This document shows, piece by piece, positions 43,906-52,280 of a stretch of 64,000 bases of DNA. The DNA comes from Martinezella rhizogenes (GTDB lineage: Bacteria > Pseudomonadota > Alphaproteobacteria > Rhizobiales > Rhizobiaceae): NCBI GenBank assembly GCA_013322215.1, contig JAAMEZ010000006.1, positions 682,001-746,000 on the forward strand. The letters are read 5' to 3'. Within the stretch, counting starts at the first letter, position 1; every line of letters begins with the position of its first letter. The notes beneath the pieces were generated by a model. It ran no database searches, was not told where the DNA came from, and saw only the letters and a list, made by a program, of their open reading frames with translations. Made by a program: the position numbers and the translations under genes.

Positions 43906-45732
43906 TTAGCGGAGGCTGACGCCGATGCGGGCCGCTTCCGGGAACCGTTCAGCGAAACCGTTGGACTTGGCGCTGTCCATTGCCAGGCGCGGCGTTGGAT
44001 TGCGCTGTTGGCCGGGCTTGGGGATCATTTCGAGGATGGCCCGATATGCGGAAGGATGGACATCCTTGACAGAGCGACCATTGGCTTCGATAGCAGCCTT
44101 GTAGTAATCATCGGCAGAATCAAAGGCCACGGCGAGGTCACCGACCCACGGACGGATGAAGCGTTCGGCGTCACGGATAGCAGCCTGAGCCTTGCGTTCC
44201 CCGATGACAGCAGCCTTGATGGCGGAGTCCATGGCTTCCTTGGAAACGCCTTCCTCTTCGTCCTCTGCCTTTTCCTTGTCGTCCTCTTCCTCGTCCTTTG
44301 CAGCCTTATCCTTGGCTTTGTCTTCGGACTTTTCAGCCTTTTCCTCGGCCTTGGACTCTTCGTCGGCGGCCTTCTTTTCTTCTTCCTTGTCCTCGTCGTT
44401 GGCTTTGCCAGCCATCAATTCGTCAAGGGCCTTGTAGTCTTCGGCCGAAACCTTTTCCTTGATACGCTCCATCAGGCCTTCATCACGGGCCCGGTCTTTT
44501 GCTTTTGACATTTCTGTCTCCTTCGTTTCATCATCATGGGCCGGGGCCCGCTTAGCCCCGCCAGCCGGGATTCCGCTGTTGGGATTGGTGGCCGCCAAAC
44601 CGGCGGGTAGATTGTCCTGGACGAAAACATCAGATCCGGCACGACCGGCGGAAACCAGGGCGACGTGATTGCCAACGATTTCGGTCATTCGGCCGTCATA
44701 TCGTTGGCCGTCAGGACCAACGCCCGGCGTCATCACGGGGACATATCGGTAGGAACTCGAAAGCTCGCGCTGTTCGCCGCTCTCAATGAGACCGATCGCT
44801 TCGCCGTCCCAAATGATCAGAGGAGCCTTGAGATAAGGCGGATCGAATACAACCCCATCACCTACCGCACCCACCACTACTTCGCGCGGATGATTGTCGG
44901 CCTTCGTTGCCTTGTGAATGATCATTACTGGCTTGCCAGCGAATGTCTCAGCGCCCTTTGCAAGCTCTTCCGGGTCACGGTAGAGGTTGTAGACCCGCTC
45001 TGGATCAAGCCCGAGAGACATCCAGTTCGGGATCTCACGCCCATAATACGGGCACACATTCGCCTTTGAGATCGGTGTGATCTCCACCCGCATATGGCCG
45101 TCCGCATCCTTGGAACGAACAGAGGCGCGGTCAAACGCTATGCCCTCAGCGATCCCTACCGCAGCGCCATCTTCGGCAAAGATCGGTCGTGAATCTCTGG
45201 CTTCCATTTCTTCCGAACCTTCAGGAAAGAGCATACCAAGGACACGAGCGACTTGCGGGTGCATCGGGCTCGGGAGGCAATCAGCCGTGGCCCAGACATA
45301 TCCGCAGTGCTCAGCATCGATTTCAGGGACAAAGCGATAGCGAACCGGCTGCACGAAGGTCGTGAACACCATACCGCTGGGAGTCGTGACCTCATCGGCT
45401 ATGGTCGGCTCACCAATCCATGCATGCTTGTTTGCTGCCCCGATCTCTTCCTCAGCTTCGCGACATGCGATTTGCCAAGGCGTCTCGCCTTCTTCGCCCT
45501 TTCCACCTGGCAATGCCCAATGGCCACCGTAGTTGGCTTCCTGAGCGCTTCGGCAGAGCAGGAGAACAGCACCATCCGGAGCAATGAAGATCACGCCGGC
45601 GGCAAGCGGTGAAGCTTCCACGGCGTCCTTACCTACGAATTCTTCGCCAACAGACTTCGGGATACCAAGATTGCTATGCCCAGCAGCGGCGGCATACATC
45701 GCCCGCCTTTGTTTTTCGCTGACTGGCGGCAC
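43906..45732 (-). CDS. NUDIX hydrolase fused to DUF2213 prohead protein
   Basis: 608 residues from a GTG preceded by AGGA; upstream frame to 45804 lacks a good start. It begins with the common phage motif SEKQRRAMYAAAAGHSNLGI. Then comes a complete Nudix box, GKGEEGETPWQIAC-REAEEEIG (about residues 77-99), then DUF2213 (about 200-420), which acts in prohead maturation. A highly acidic Lys/Glu coiled region (about 440-520) resembles a scaffold. So hydrolase, protease-like and scaffold parts are in one protein. The role of the Nudix domain in a virion gene is unclear. Confidence 0.82.
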   Translation of the reverse strand: MPPVSEKQRRAMYAAAAGHSNLGIPKSVGEEFVGKDAVEASPLAAGVIFIAPDGAVLLLCRSAQEANYGGHWALPGGKGEEGETPWQIACREAEEEIGAANKHAWIGEPTIADEVTTPSGMVFTTFVQPVRYRFVPEIDAEHCGYVWATADCLPSPMHPQVARVLGMLFPEGSEEMEARDSRPIFAEDGAAVGIAEGIAFDRASVRSKDADGHMRVEITPISKANVCPYYGREIPNWMSLGLDPERVYNLYRDPEELAKGAETFAGKPVMIIHKATKADNHPREVVVGAVGDGVVFDPPYLKAPLIIWDGEAIGLIESGEQRELSSSYRYVPVMTPGVGPDGQRYDGRMTEIVGNHVALVSAGRAGSDVFVQDNLPAGLAATNPNSGIPAGGAKRAPAHDDETKETEMSKAKDRARDEGLMERIKEKVSAEDYKALDELMAGKANDEDKEEEKKAADEESKAEEKAEKSEDKAKDKAAKDEEEDDKEKAEDEEEGVSKEAMDSAIKAAVIGERKAQAAIRDAERFIRPWVGDLAVAFDSADDYYKAAIEANGRSVKDVHPSAYRAILEMIPKPGQQRNPTPRLAMDSAKSNGFAERFPEAARIGVSLR

Positions 45733-45762
45733 GGCATTCCTCGCTATGATGTGTAGGATAAA

Positions 45763-45780
45763 CGGTGCAATATTGTACCG
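45763..45780. promoter_or_regulatory. 18-bp palindromic operator candidate
   Basis: CGGTGCAATATTGTACCG pairs in eight of nine positions about its centre. It covers the -35 of the rightward cassette and lies between the divergent NUDIX gene and an XRE repressor-like gene, the classic place for an autoregulatory operator. Confidence 0.55.
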
Positions 45781-45801
45781 CCTTATGAGGTGGTATATAT
45801 T
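45773..45801 (+). promoter_or_regulatory. Promoter of the five-gene cassette
   Basis: TTGTAC (45773-45778), 17 bases, TATATT (45796-45801). The -10 is only nine bases from the ATG at 45811, so the mRNA would be leaderless or nearly so; no Shine-Dalgarno is present, in agreement. Confidence 0.55.
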
Positions 45802-45810
45802 CAACCCGTG

Positions 45811-45999
45811 ATGACTTCAGATGATCTCAAAGAGTGGCGCAAGCGCCTAAACCTGTCCCTCGATAAGGCTGCCCAAGAGCTTGGTTGCTCCAAGGGAACT
45901 CTCATCGCCTATGAACGGGGACGGAAAATCCCACATTATTTCGCGCTTGCGTGCGCGGCCTACGCTTTGGGCGTCAAAGCTATAGGATCGTATAAATGA
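45811..45999 (+). CDS. Small XRE-family HTH regulator
   Basis: 62 residues, a single helix-turn-helix (LSLDKAAQELGCSKGTLIAY then ERGRKIPH). ATG chosen after the -10 box; a GTG seven codons earlier is open but lies in the promoter. First of five rightward genes, each overlapping or close to the next. It probably binds the palindrome in front of it and represses the cassette in the lysogen. Confidence 0.75.
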   Translation: MTSDDLKEWRKRLNLSLDKAAQELGCSKGTLIAYERGRKIPHYFALACAAYALGVKAIGSYK

Positions 46000-46307
46000 G
46001 TAACCCAGTATCGCTAGTCGGTATGTTCTTTTTGCGCGACAACGGCGACACATACCTAACTGGCGAAATCATCGGCCAGGTTGGCAAGAACGCCTATATT
46101 CTCAAGCCAGACAATATGAACTCGTTGCCTGCGGAGCCGCCTCATGAACTAATGGGCCTTGGTGATATGACCCAAATGAATGACTATGGCGCTCCGATAA
46201 TGTCGCTGTTCCCCACCAGAGAGAAATTAGCCGCTTGGCTCGATTGGGTTGAGAGACCAGATATCGATCCTACAGGCGCCAAAATCATCAACCTAGTGAA
46301 GAAGTGA
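45996..46307 (+). CDS. Cassette protein, hypothetical
   Basis: 103 residues, soluble, overlapping the XRE gene by ATGA. Opens as an alternating beta region (SLVGMFFLRDNGDTYLTGEI then GQVGKNAYILKPDNM) and ends helical. Not recognised. Part of the rightward accessory cassette. Confidence 0.65.
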   Translation: MSNPVSLVGMFFLRDNGDTYLTGEIIGQVGKNAYILKPDNMNSLPAEPPHELMGLGDMTQMNDYGAPIMSLFPTREKLAAWLDWVERPDIDPTGAKIINLVKK

Positions 46308-46315
46308 GGCAATAC

Positions 46316-46435
46316 ATGTACGCGTTACCATTGATCATTGTGGGCTTCATTACTGTTGCTGCTGTTGCTCTCCTCGCAGTAGAAAAGCTGTCGCCGCTCC
46401 ATTTATCGTTCATCCTTGAAAAGGATAACCAATGA
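46316..46435 (+). CDS. 39-residue membrane peptide of the cassette
   Basis: MYALPLIIVGFITVAAVALL and a charged end form one membrane span. Begins eight bases after the previous stop with GTGAGG in front of the ATG, and its stop overlaps the next ATG. Size and topology resemble toxins or membrane anchors, but this is inference. Confidence 0.55.
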   Translation: MYALPLIIVGFITVAAVALLAVEKLSPLHLSFILEKDNQ

Positions 46436-46659
46436 CCCTCCCGCCGATCGCCGATATCGACCTTCCCTTTGACGACGACGAAGCTAATCAACGTTGGCTT
46501 CAGGAAAAGATCGAACAGTCAATCCTTGACCTCTTGAGCAAGAAGCCAAAAAAACCAATCGATCCGACCGCCCCATTTCCTCACTGGTTCAAGCGGGCCA
46601 TTCAGAAAGAATGGATCAAAGCTGAGCGCGAACGCCGCTCTAAAAAGGACGCCCAATGA
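46432..46659 (+). CDS. Cassette protein, charged helical
   Basis: 75 residues: acidic first third (IADIDLPFDDDEANQRW), basic last third (AIQKEWIKAERERRSKKDAQ). Overlaps both neighbours by ATGA. Not recognised. Confidence 0.6.
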   Translation: MTLPPIADIDLPFDDDEANQRWLQEKIEQSILDLLSKKPKKPIDPTAPFPHWFKRAIQKEWIKAERERRSKKDAQ

Positions 46660-46835
46660 CCGTAGCCGAACTCCGCAAAGCCCTTGAGGGGTTGCCAGGC
46701 GATATTTTGGTAGTGATTGGTTACGATGGCGGTTTCCAGAGTTCAGGGAAAGCTTCACAAATCCGCATCGTGTCTTCAGAAGAGTACCCGCTGTTCGATG
46801 ACGGTCCTTGGCTACTTATTCCAGAAGACGACTAG
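46656..46835 (+). CDS. 59-residue cassette protein
   Basis: Starts MTVAELRKALEGLPGDILVV then IGYDGGF; compact alpha/beta pattern seen in small phage proteins of unknown role. Ends convergently with the head-morphogenesis gene: both stop codons lie in one CTAG. Confidence 0.6.
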   Translation: MTVAELRKALEGLPGDILVVIGYDGGFQSSGKASQIRIVSSEEYPLFDDGPWLLIPEDD

Positions 46836-47653
46836 TTAAACCCCTTGATGACCGGCCGTCCCACACATTTGCAGTTTATCAGCTCTCCTGGCTGGATATG
46901 CCGCTGCTCGTGAGGATCGTACCATCCCTCACGGATATTATACTTCACCTTGTCGCGCCCAGCCTTGAGGTGTGTTGGCCTAGGCTCTCGCCCACCGCCC
47001 GAATGCACCCATACAGCCTCTTCTATGCCCAATTCGATCTGACGAGCCCGTGAAAGCGAAGCAGTAGCCTTATTCGTCTGGTCTCGGCTAATCAGCGCAG
47101 CCCGCCTACGGGTCACGCCTAAGCGATCCTGAAGCTCTTTAGAGATAACCCCGAGGTCACGGCCGTTCTGCACGCCCCGCATTACAATCCCCTCCACTTG
47201 GGACAGGTATTGCTGTGGGATGCTCTTGATCAACGACACGTTCTCGTGAACCGTGGCATCGATCACATCCCGCATGGCCGGCGTGATCTGGAATTTTACT
47301 GTCCAGCCGCCATCCTTCAGGATTTTCTTCATCGCCAATGTAGAGCGCTTCTCCACCGACTGCGCGAAGTACTCAGCGAGCTTGACGGACATTTCATCGA
47401 ATTTGTCCAGCCACCGTTTGGACAGCTCTTTCATCGATCGCCGTAGCGCGTCGGCTGGGGATTCGTCTTGCGCTATCCTGGGCTCATTCTGGCGATACGT
47501 GGCAGTCAGCCAGTACTCTACTGACTTCGCCATCGCGTCGATCATTTTCAGAAGCTGACGGCGATATTCGAGTTCAATCCCGATGTTGGGATGGATCGGC
47601 CGAAGTACCGTTTCCGCTGTCTTCGGCGTTGCTCGCCTCAGCTTTGTCGTCAA
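46832..47653 (-). CDS. Head morphogenesis protein (Mu F / SPP1 gp7 family)
   Basis: 273 residues from a TTG with GGAG seven bases upstream. LRPIHPNIGIELEYRRQLL near the start and the C-terminal block RRAALISRDQTNKATASLSR ... WVHSGGGREPRPTHLKAGRD ... ELINCKCVGRPVI are diagnostic. It is a minor head protein that acts with the portal. A longer frame to 47722 is the shadow of a small upstream gene. Confidence 0.82.
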   Translation of the reverse strand: MTTKLRRATPKTAETVLRPIHPNIGIELEYRRQLLKMIDAMAKSVEYWLTATYRQNEPRIAQDESPADALRRSMKELSKRWLDKFDEMSVKLAEYFAQSVEKRSTLAMKKILKDGGWTVKFQITPAMRDVIDATVHENVSLIKSIPQQYLSQVEGIVMRGVQNGRDLGVISKELQDRLGVTRRRAALISRDQTNKATASLSRARQIELGIEEAVWVHSGGGREPRPTHLKAGRDKVKYNIREGWYDPHEQRHIQPGELINCKCVGRPVIKGFN

Positions 47654-47744
47654 CGGTCTTCTCCGGTTGTTCAAGGCTCTCTGGAATGTCCAACTCCGGG
47701 GGAACGCGTGTATTGATGACATCCCAAAGGTCTAACTTGATCAC
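47574..47744 (-). CDS. 56-residue acidic protein between portal and F (GTG start)
   Basis: GTG overlaps the portal stop by four bases (GTGA). Reads VIKLDLWDVINTRVPPELDI, then an acidic disordered tail. It overlaps the first 27 codons of the head-morphogenesis gene in another frame. Composition and coupling make it plausible. Confidence 0.45.
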   Translation of the reverse strand: MIKLDLWDVINTRVPPELDIPESLEQPEKTVDDKAEASNAEDSGNGTSADPSQHRD

Positions 47745-49375
47745 GCAGCTTCCTTGCCAGTGGTTTCTTCGGCCTTGAACATTGACCCGACAGCACTTCC
47801 ACCGCCCTTGGGCACTAGGCCACCTTCCTCTTCTTCGAGAAGGTCGGGCATTTCGTCAGGATCAAGACCGTCATACGAGCTATCCGGGTCACTGGCAAGT
47901 CGCTGGCGAACCTCAGCCGATGACACCACACCAGCGTCGATATAGATCTGATCGGTTTCGGCTTGTGCCTTTCTAGCCTCAGCCAATTCCTTTTCGGTCA
48001 GCGAGAACAGCGGCTCGAACTGGAATACGATGCTGTCGTCCACTTCACCGAAGAGGGACAATTGAATGAATCCAAGAACCTTGTTCAGGTTGTCGCGGAA
48101 GAATGCTTCCTGGTAGGCGGCAATCGTGTCGTAGAAAACGCGGATCTCACCCTCCGACGAGGCATTGAGGCCAGATGGCGTGATCCCAAGCAGCTTCACC
48201 AACGGAATCCCGCAGACCGAAGCCATGTGTTCCTGCGCTTGCGCCTGAAGCGAGTCCAGCCCAGCCAGCGGGACGGAAATGTTATCGAAGTCCTCAGACT
48301 CCTTATCAACCATCATCAACCCGCGGTTATTCCGCATGTTGTTGAACAGGGACGCACGAAGCATTTCCTGCTCACCACCGCCGGCCTGAAGAATGCTTGA
48401 CATATTTGTTTTCAACACCCACGCCGTGAACGCGGAAATGATATCGTTCACGCTCTGGCGGGTCTGCAGCCAGTTATCCACGTAGGGCTTGGCCATCTGG
48501 GTCATGGCGAGGCCGCCAAACGAATAGGCAGGCTTCAACAGATCTGGGACCGGGCGCCCGATAAATGGCAGAAGGCGCGAGACATGCACCTGCTTGCCCA
48601 TGACGAACCACATATCCGGGTTATACCAATCACCTTTGAGGGGATCGTTCGAATTGTAGTTCGTTGGGTAGGTCCAAACGGCCTCAACGGGGCGAAGGGC
48701 GCGAAGAGGCTTGTCTGGACTGACCTTGCTCTTACTCAGCTTGTCGTGGCCGTCACCGATCGGTAACTTCAGCTCAACCGTATCATCCGAAGCGCCGGTA
48801 TCGAGATAGAGGTGGGCCCGTCCAAAGAAGCCGTCTTGCTCCGCGATGATTTTGAAATTCTCGCGGACGTTCAGCCGTTCCATTTCCTCAATGATCTTGG
48901 CGATCTTGTCGGATCTAGCCTTATCGTTTTCCTTGTTTTCGTCTCCATCATCTGACGATGTGATCCGAATCCACTTGCGGGTCATCTCCTGGGCGATGAT
49001 TTCGACAATGCGCCGATATTCAGGACGCTGGGCAAGCTCGGCTAGATATGGATAGCCGAGAAACTCCAGGCCTTCCGTAAAGGCATATCCGTTTGGACCC
49101 CAATAGGAACCTGCCCACGTCGCGGCGGATGAGATGGTGCTATCCATCGCCAGTTCGACAAAGCCCTGTTCCTTCATCCCTGGCAAAAGGAACTCAGGGA
49201 TAGGAGCTGGCTTAAATGGCGTTGCCTTTGGCTCTCCGTTGTTCATGGAGCGACCTACAGCCAATTCCGATATGCGCATAGCCTGCGGTTCGGCTTTCGC
49301 CTCCACGGGCTTCTCTGGCTCTGTCTCAGCCTTTCGAAACCACCGAGCCCATAGGCCAGTCTTTTGATCTGTCAT
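47741..49375 (-). CDS. Portal protein (DUF1073)
   Basis: 544 residues. PVPDLLKPAYSFGGLAMTQM, SNDPLKGDWYNPDMWFVMGK and SVCGIPLVKLLGITPSGLNA identify DUF1073 portals. It forms the dodecameric DNA gate of the head. The acidic end (LLEEEEGGLVPKGG) is probably disordered. DUF1073 is also known fused to anti-CBASS Acb1-type domains; no such extra domain is evident here. Overlaps terminase by four bases. Confidence 0.85.
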   Translation of the reverse strand: MTDQKTGLWARWFRKAETEPEKPVEAKAEPQAMRISELAVGRSMNNGEPKATPFKPAPIPEFLLPGMKEQGFVELAMDSTISSAATWAGSYWGPNGYAFTEGLEFLGYPYLAELAQRPEYRRIVEIIAQEMTRKWIRITSSDDGDENKENDKARSDKIAKIIEEMERLNVRENFKIIAEQDGFFGRAHLYLDTGASDDTVELKLPIGDGHDKLSKSKVSPDKPLRALRPVEAVWTYPTNYNSNDPLKGDWYNPDMWFVMGKQVHVSRLLPFIGRPVPDLLKPAYSFGGLAMTQMAKPYVDNWLQTRQSVNDIISAFTAWVLKTNMSSILQAGGGEQEMLRASLFNNMRNNRGLMMVDKESEDFDNISVPLAGLDSLQAQAQEHMASVCGIPLVKLLGITPSGLNASSEGEIRVFYDTIAAYQEAFFRDNLNKVLGFIQLSLFGEVDDSIVFQFEPLFSLTEKELAEARKAQAETDQIYIDAGVVSSAEVRQRLASDPDSSYDGLDPDEMPDLLEEEEGGLVPKGGGSAVGSMFKAEETTGKEAA

Positions 49376-50874
49376 CTATGGCCCATCGGTCTCATTTGGG
49401 AGGCGTTGACGGCCTCTGCGGAAATTCTCATCGGGGCGCGACCAAGAGCAAGCTCGTTCAACGCATCAGCAAAGGCGTCCACTTGGTCATCGAACTGACC
49501 ATTCGGGAATGTGCATACCTCATCAAGGAAGGCATCATTCCAAGCACCGCGGACAAGCTTGACATTTCCCGCCTCAGCTTGAGCAGATGCAGGGCGAGCG
49601 CGCGTGGCTTTGTCACCACTTATCGGCTCTACCTTGACTGAATAGCCAGCCAGCAATTTGATCTTGGTATTGGCATCGGACTTACCGGCAGCGCCAGGGT
49701 CTTGCGGCATCCGGATCACAACAGGTATGCCGTCCTGGGACGCCGTATTCTTCAGCGTTTTCTCTACGTCAGATGGCGACCACCGATCCCGGCACACATC
49801 TTCGACATAGAAGACACCGTTGACATGCAACATCCTTAGACCAACGGTCCAATCCGGCTGTTTACCAGGCTTAGCGGTTGAGGCTGCAAAATCCCAAGCC
49901 CTGCAGCGCTTACCGCCAGAGGGAACAGCATCCACGATCTCAAAGTCTTTGCGCTGAAACATACCCCCAGATCGAGGGGATGGCCGTTGCTGGAATTGCC
50001 CTGCCACGGCATAGGAGCCCATTGGCACCTTGTCGCGCTCAACCACCTCACGAGGGAAGCGCTCAGGGAAGAGCAACTCCCCATCTTCCGTTCTCGGGTC
50101 CTCAAACCCGATCGAAGTATAACACTTCCGTTCCGGCTCGAATTCCATGGGGAGCATCAAATGCTCATACCCAAGGCCAAGCTTCACGATCTGCCCGGAA
50201 ATATCCTCTTCATGCAATCGCTGCATAATGACGATGATCGCCGATCGCTCGGGGTCATTTAATCGTGTCGGGACGGACTCGCGAAACGTCCGAACCGTCG
50301 AAAGGCGTTCCGCCTCACTCTCCGCCCCATCAACCGAATGAGGGTCGTCAATAATCACCCGATCGCCGCGGCCACCCGTAAGTGACGAGAACGGCTTTCC
50401 TTCACGTGATCCCCTCCGATTATTCTCGAAGCTGATCTCAGCCGTACGAGGCAACGATAGAGGCCAAACGGCCTGAAACCATTCGCTTGATACCAAGTCA
50501 CGCATACGACGGCTGTCACGCTTGACATACCCCTCGGAATACGAGGTCGTCAGATATTGCGTCTCGGGCCTAAAGGTCCATTCCCAGCTTGGCCAAAATA
50601 CCGAAACCAGCAAGGACTTCATTGTGCCCGGAGGAACGTTGATAAGGAGGCGTGTAATCCTTCCGTCTGTCACCGCCTCTAGGTGTTCACAAATGGCGTC
50701 AATATGCCAACCATGCACATAAGGCGTAGCAGGATGAAGGATGGGCCATGCTTCGCGAACAAATCCGGCAAGCGTTCGGCACTTTTCCCGAATGCGCTCT
50801 GCGTCTTGGGATATTCTGTCCCGCTCGGCTTCCTTAGCCCTCCTCGCCTTCTCCAGACGGATCAGTCTCACCAT
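49372..50874 (-). CDS. Terminase large subunit
   Basis: 500 residues from MVRLIRLEKARRAKEAERDR; a GTG at 50937 would lengthen the overlap with the upstream gene. ATPase Walker A NVPPGTMKSLLVS (about 80-88), Walker B DRVIIDDPH, and the nuclease Asp residues in RAWDFAAS and FDDQVDAFADAL. It packages DNA and cuts concatemers. Directly coupled to the portal. Confidence 0.9.
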   Translation of the reverse strand: MVRLIRLEKARRAKEAERDRISQDAERIREKCRTLAGFVREAWPILHPATPYVHGWHIDAICEHLEAVTDGRITRLLINVPPGTMKSLLVSVFWPSWEWTFRPETQYLTTSYSEGYVKRDSRRMRDLVSSEWFQAVWPLSLPRTAEISFENNRRGSREGKPFSSLTGGRGDRVIIDDPHSVDGAESEAERLSTVRTFRESVPTRLNDPERSAIIVIMQRLHEEDISGQIVKLGLGYEHLMLPMEFEPERKCYTSIGFEDPRTEDGELLFPERFPREVVERDKVPMGSYAVAGQFQQRPSPRSGGMFQRKDFEIVDAVPSGGKRCRAWDFAASTAKPGKQPDWTVGLRMLHVNGVFYVEDVCRDRWSPSDVEKTLKNTASQDGIPVVIRMPQDPGAAGKSDANTKIKLLAGYSVKVEPISGDKATRARPASAQAEAGNVKLVRGAWNDAFLDEVCTFPNGQFDDQVDAFADALNELALGRAPMRISAEAVNASQMRPMGHR

Positions 50875-51211
50875 CGTCGCTGGCGATACCGGCAAGTCTA
50901 CCGAAGACAAGTTCGAGGCGATTGAGGTCATCTTCACTCAGGTTTGTCAGGTCAACCGTTTGGATCGGGCCACCATCTGGGCCGCTGATACCTTGCGTCA
51001 CCTTGCCATCCAGGCGGTCGGCGATTTCCTTGATGGAAGCCACCTCACCCATTTCCAGAAGCTGGCGGGCATTCCACCGGAGGGAACCTTTTTTCGCGAT
51101 ACAGTCCTCTCCACGCTCCGCGGATAGCGCCTCCATCAGGAGCGCTTCCTTGAATGGTTTGGACTTAGGGCGGCCTCCGGGATTGCCGCTTTTACCGGGT
51201 TGAAATGTCAC
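50834..51211 (-). CDS. DUF5681 protein, probable small terminase
   Basis: 125 residues beginning MTFQPGKSGNPGGRPKSKPF, the DUF5681 signature seen in proteins encoded just before the large terminase. Basic N-terminus for DNA, helical centre (REIADRLDG-like), acidic end. Likely DNA-recognition subunit, by position. Overlaps terL by 41 bases. Confidence 0.7.
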   Translation of the reverse strand: MTFQPGKSGNPGGRPKSKPFKEALLMEALSAERGEDCIAKKGSLRWNARQLLEMGEVASIKEIADRLDGKVTQGISGPDGGPIQTVDLTNLSEDDLNRLELVFGRLAGIASDDGETDPSGEGEEG

Positions 51212-51264
51212 AGCTTGTTCTCAAGTGGTATGTCTATTGAACACTAACGCAAATCTTTAGCTTT

Positions 51265-51480
51265 TCAGCCATCCAACCGATAATCCGCCATGACATCCCG
51301 ATCACCGAAAATGCCGACTGGATTTGGGATGATTACGGAAGCCTCGAAGGACTGGAGGACGCCGACTTGCGCATGGCCGCTGAACGTCAAAATGACAACC
51401 TGAACCGAGAGATACTCGAAAATGTTGTCGCAGATGATTTGATGCTTGACCCGACCGATGCGCTTTATCTGCAAAGCCAT
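51265..51480 (-). CDS. 71-residue hypothetical protein
   Basis: Starts one base after the upstream stop with AGGAAGAGG as ribosome site, giving MALQIKRIGRVKHQIICDNI. The opposite strand has a protein-like frame but without a start. Function is unknown. Confidence 0.55.
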   Translation of the reverse strand: MALQIKRIGRVKHQIICDNIFEYLSVQVVILTFSGHAQVGVLQSFEASVIIPNPVGIFGDRDVMADYRLDG

Positions 51481-51481
51481 C

Positions 51482-51736
51482 TCAGCACCTCTTCCTCACA
51501 TCTTCCGAGCCGATGACGATAACGGTTCCATCCGCAGACCTGAGAACAAACTGTGGGCGATCTCCGGGCGATAGATGCCTCAGACAAGGCGGAACGGCAG
51601 GAACGACGCTGACGGACCGCTGTGTGTCAAACTGGCGTATCTCAGGCTTTGTCTGCTCTTGCTTGGCGTAGGAGATGCCAGAGGTGATGATGGAGGCCAG
51701 GATTGCGATGAGAATTACAATGCCGGCGGCGCGCAT
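51482..51736 (-). CDS. Small exported or membrane-anchored protein
   Basis: 84 residues, a signal-like hydrophobic N-terminus (IVILIAILASIITSGISYA) followed by a soluble part (FVLRSADGTVIVIGSEDV). GAGG precedes the ATG. Function is unknown; late operon head. Confidence 0.6.
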   Translation of the reverse strand: MRAAGIVILIAILASIITSGISYAKQEQTKPEIRQFDTQRSVSVVPAVPPCLRHLSPGDRPQFVLRSADGTVIVIGSEDVRKRC

Positions 51737-51752
51737 CGCGAATACCTCAAGA

Positions 51753-51914
51753 TTAAATTCGCTCGCAAAGTTGAGACGGCCAGACAGACGCAGTACGCAC
51801 TACGCCGTCCATGTCCCGATAGATAACCTTCCTCATGAATGGCAGCCATGCCCTTCCGATATCGGCACCACGTAGCGCAAAGCCTGGAATACACTCGACC
51901 CAGACCTTCTTCAT
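51753..51914 (-). CDS. 53-residue hypothetical protein
   Basis: MKKVWVECIPGFALRGADIG start with GGAG six bases upstream; a longer open frame to 52031 runs through a terminator and is unlikely. First gene of the late block after a terminator hairpin. Unknown role. Confidence 0.6.
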   Translation of the reverse strand: MKKVWVECIPGFALRGADIGRAWLPFMRKVIYRDMDGVVRTASVWPSQLCERI

Positions 51915-51928
51915 CTCACTCTCCAAAT

Positions 51929-51962
51929 GAAAAGCCCGACCAGCAGTTATGCCGATCGGGCT
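51929..51962 (-). terminator. Terminator ahead of the late operon
   Basis: AGCCCGA (51933-51939) pairs with TCGGGCT (51956-51962); on the leftward strand TTTTC follows. It separates the gene-poor region from the terminase operon and would stop transcripts unless antiterminated. Confidence 0.65.
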
Positions 51963-52113
51963 GCGATATACTCCAGAGGAGGAGTTGGTATCGCGGGATA
52001 CACGCCTGCCTACAGGCTTACGGATAATCAAAAGTCGTCGACCACATCATCATATTGATTTCAATGATGATTTGCGCAATTTCCCGGAAAATCCGGTATT
52101 TTCGTCGACACCG

Positions 52114-52143
52114 GTTATACTGCTTTTGCGGAAACCGTATAAC
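52114..52143. promoter_or_regulatory. Inverted repeat GTTATAC-16-GTATAAC
   Basis: Each arm includes a -10-like TATAAC, and TTATAC-17-TATAAC can be read on both strands, so it could be a symmetric promoter/operator. The leftward reading points to the terminator at 51929 and then the late genes. Confidence 0.35.
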
Positions 52144-52250
52144 TCAGGACGGCCACTCGCTTCCCACCCCGGCTTGATTTCCGACCGCGTGGTAAGACCG
52201 CTAAGCGTCCCGCGCTGCATCGTACTTTCTCACGGGCCATAGCCTTGTCC

Positions 52251-52280
52251 GCCGTCCTGTCCTCTGGTGAGGAAATGGCT
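52251..52280. repeat. 30-bp direct repeat, copy A
   Basis: GCCGTCCTGTCCTCTGGTGA plus GGAAATGGCT; 28 of 30 bases match copy B exactly 150 bp downstream. Confidence 0.85.

Noticed and set aside
42871..44508. 545-codon rightward frame opposite cement and NUDIX genes
   Set aside because: Arg/Gly/Asp-rich composition of an antisense shadow; the leftward genes match known families.
51254..51515. Rightward acidic frame with protein-like text
   Set aside because: No start codon before the conserved-looking part; the leftward gene there has a coupled start and ribosome site.
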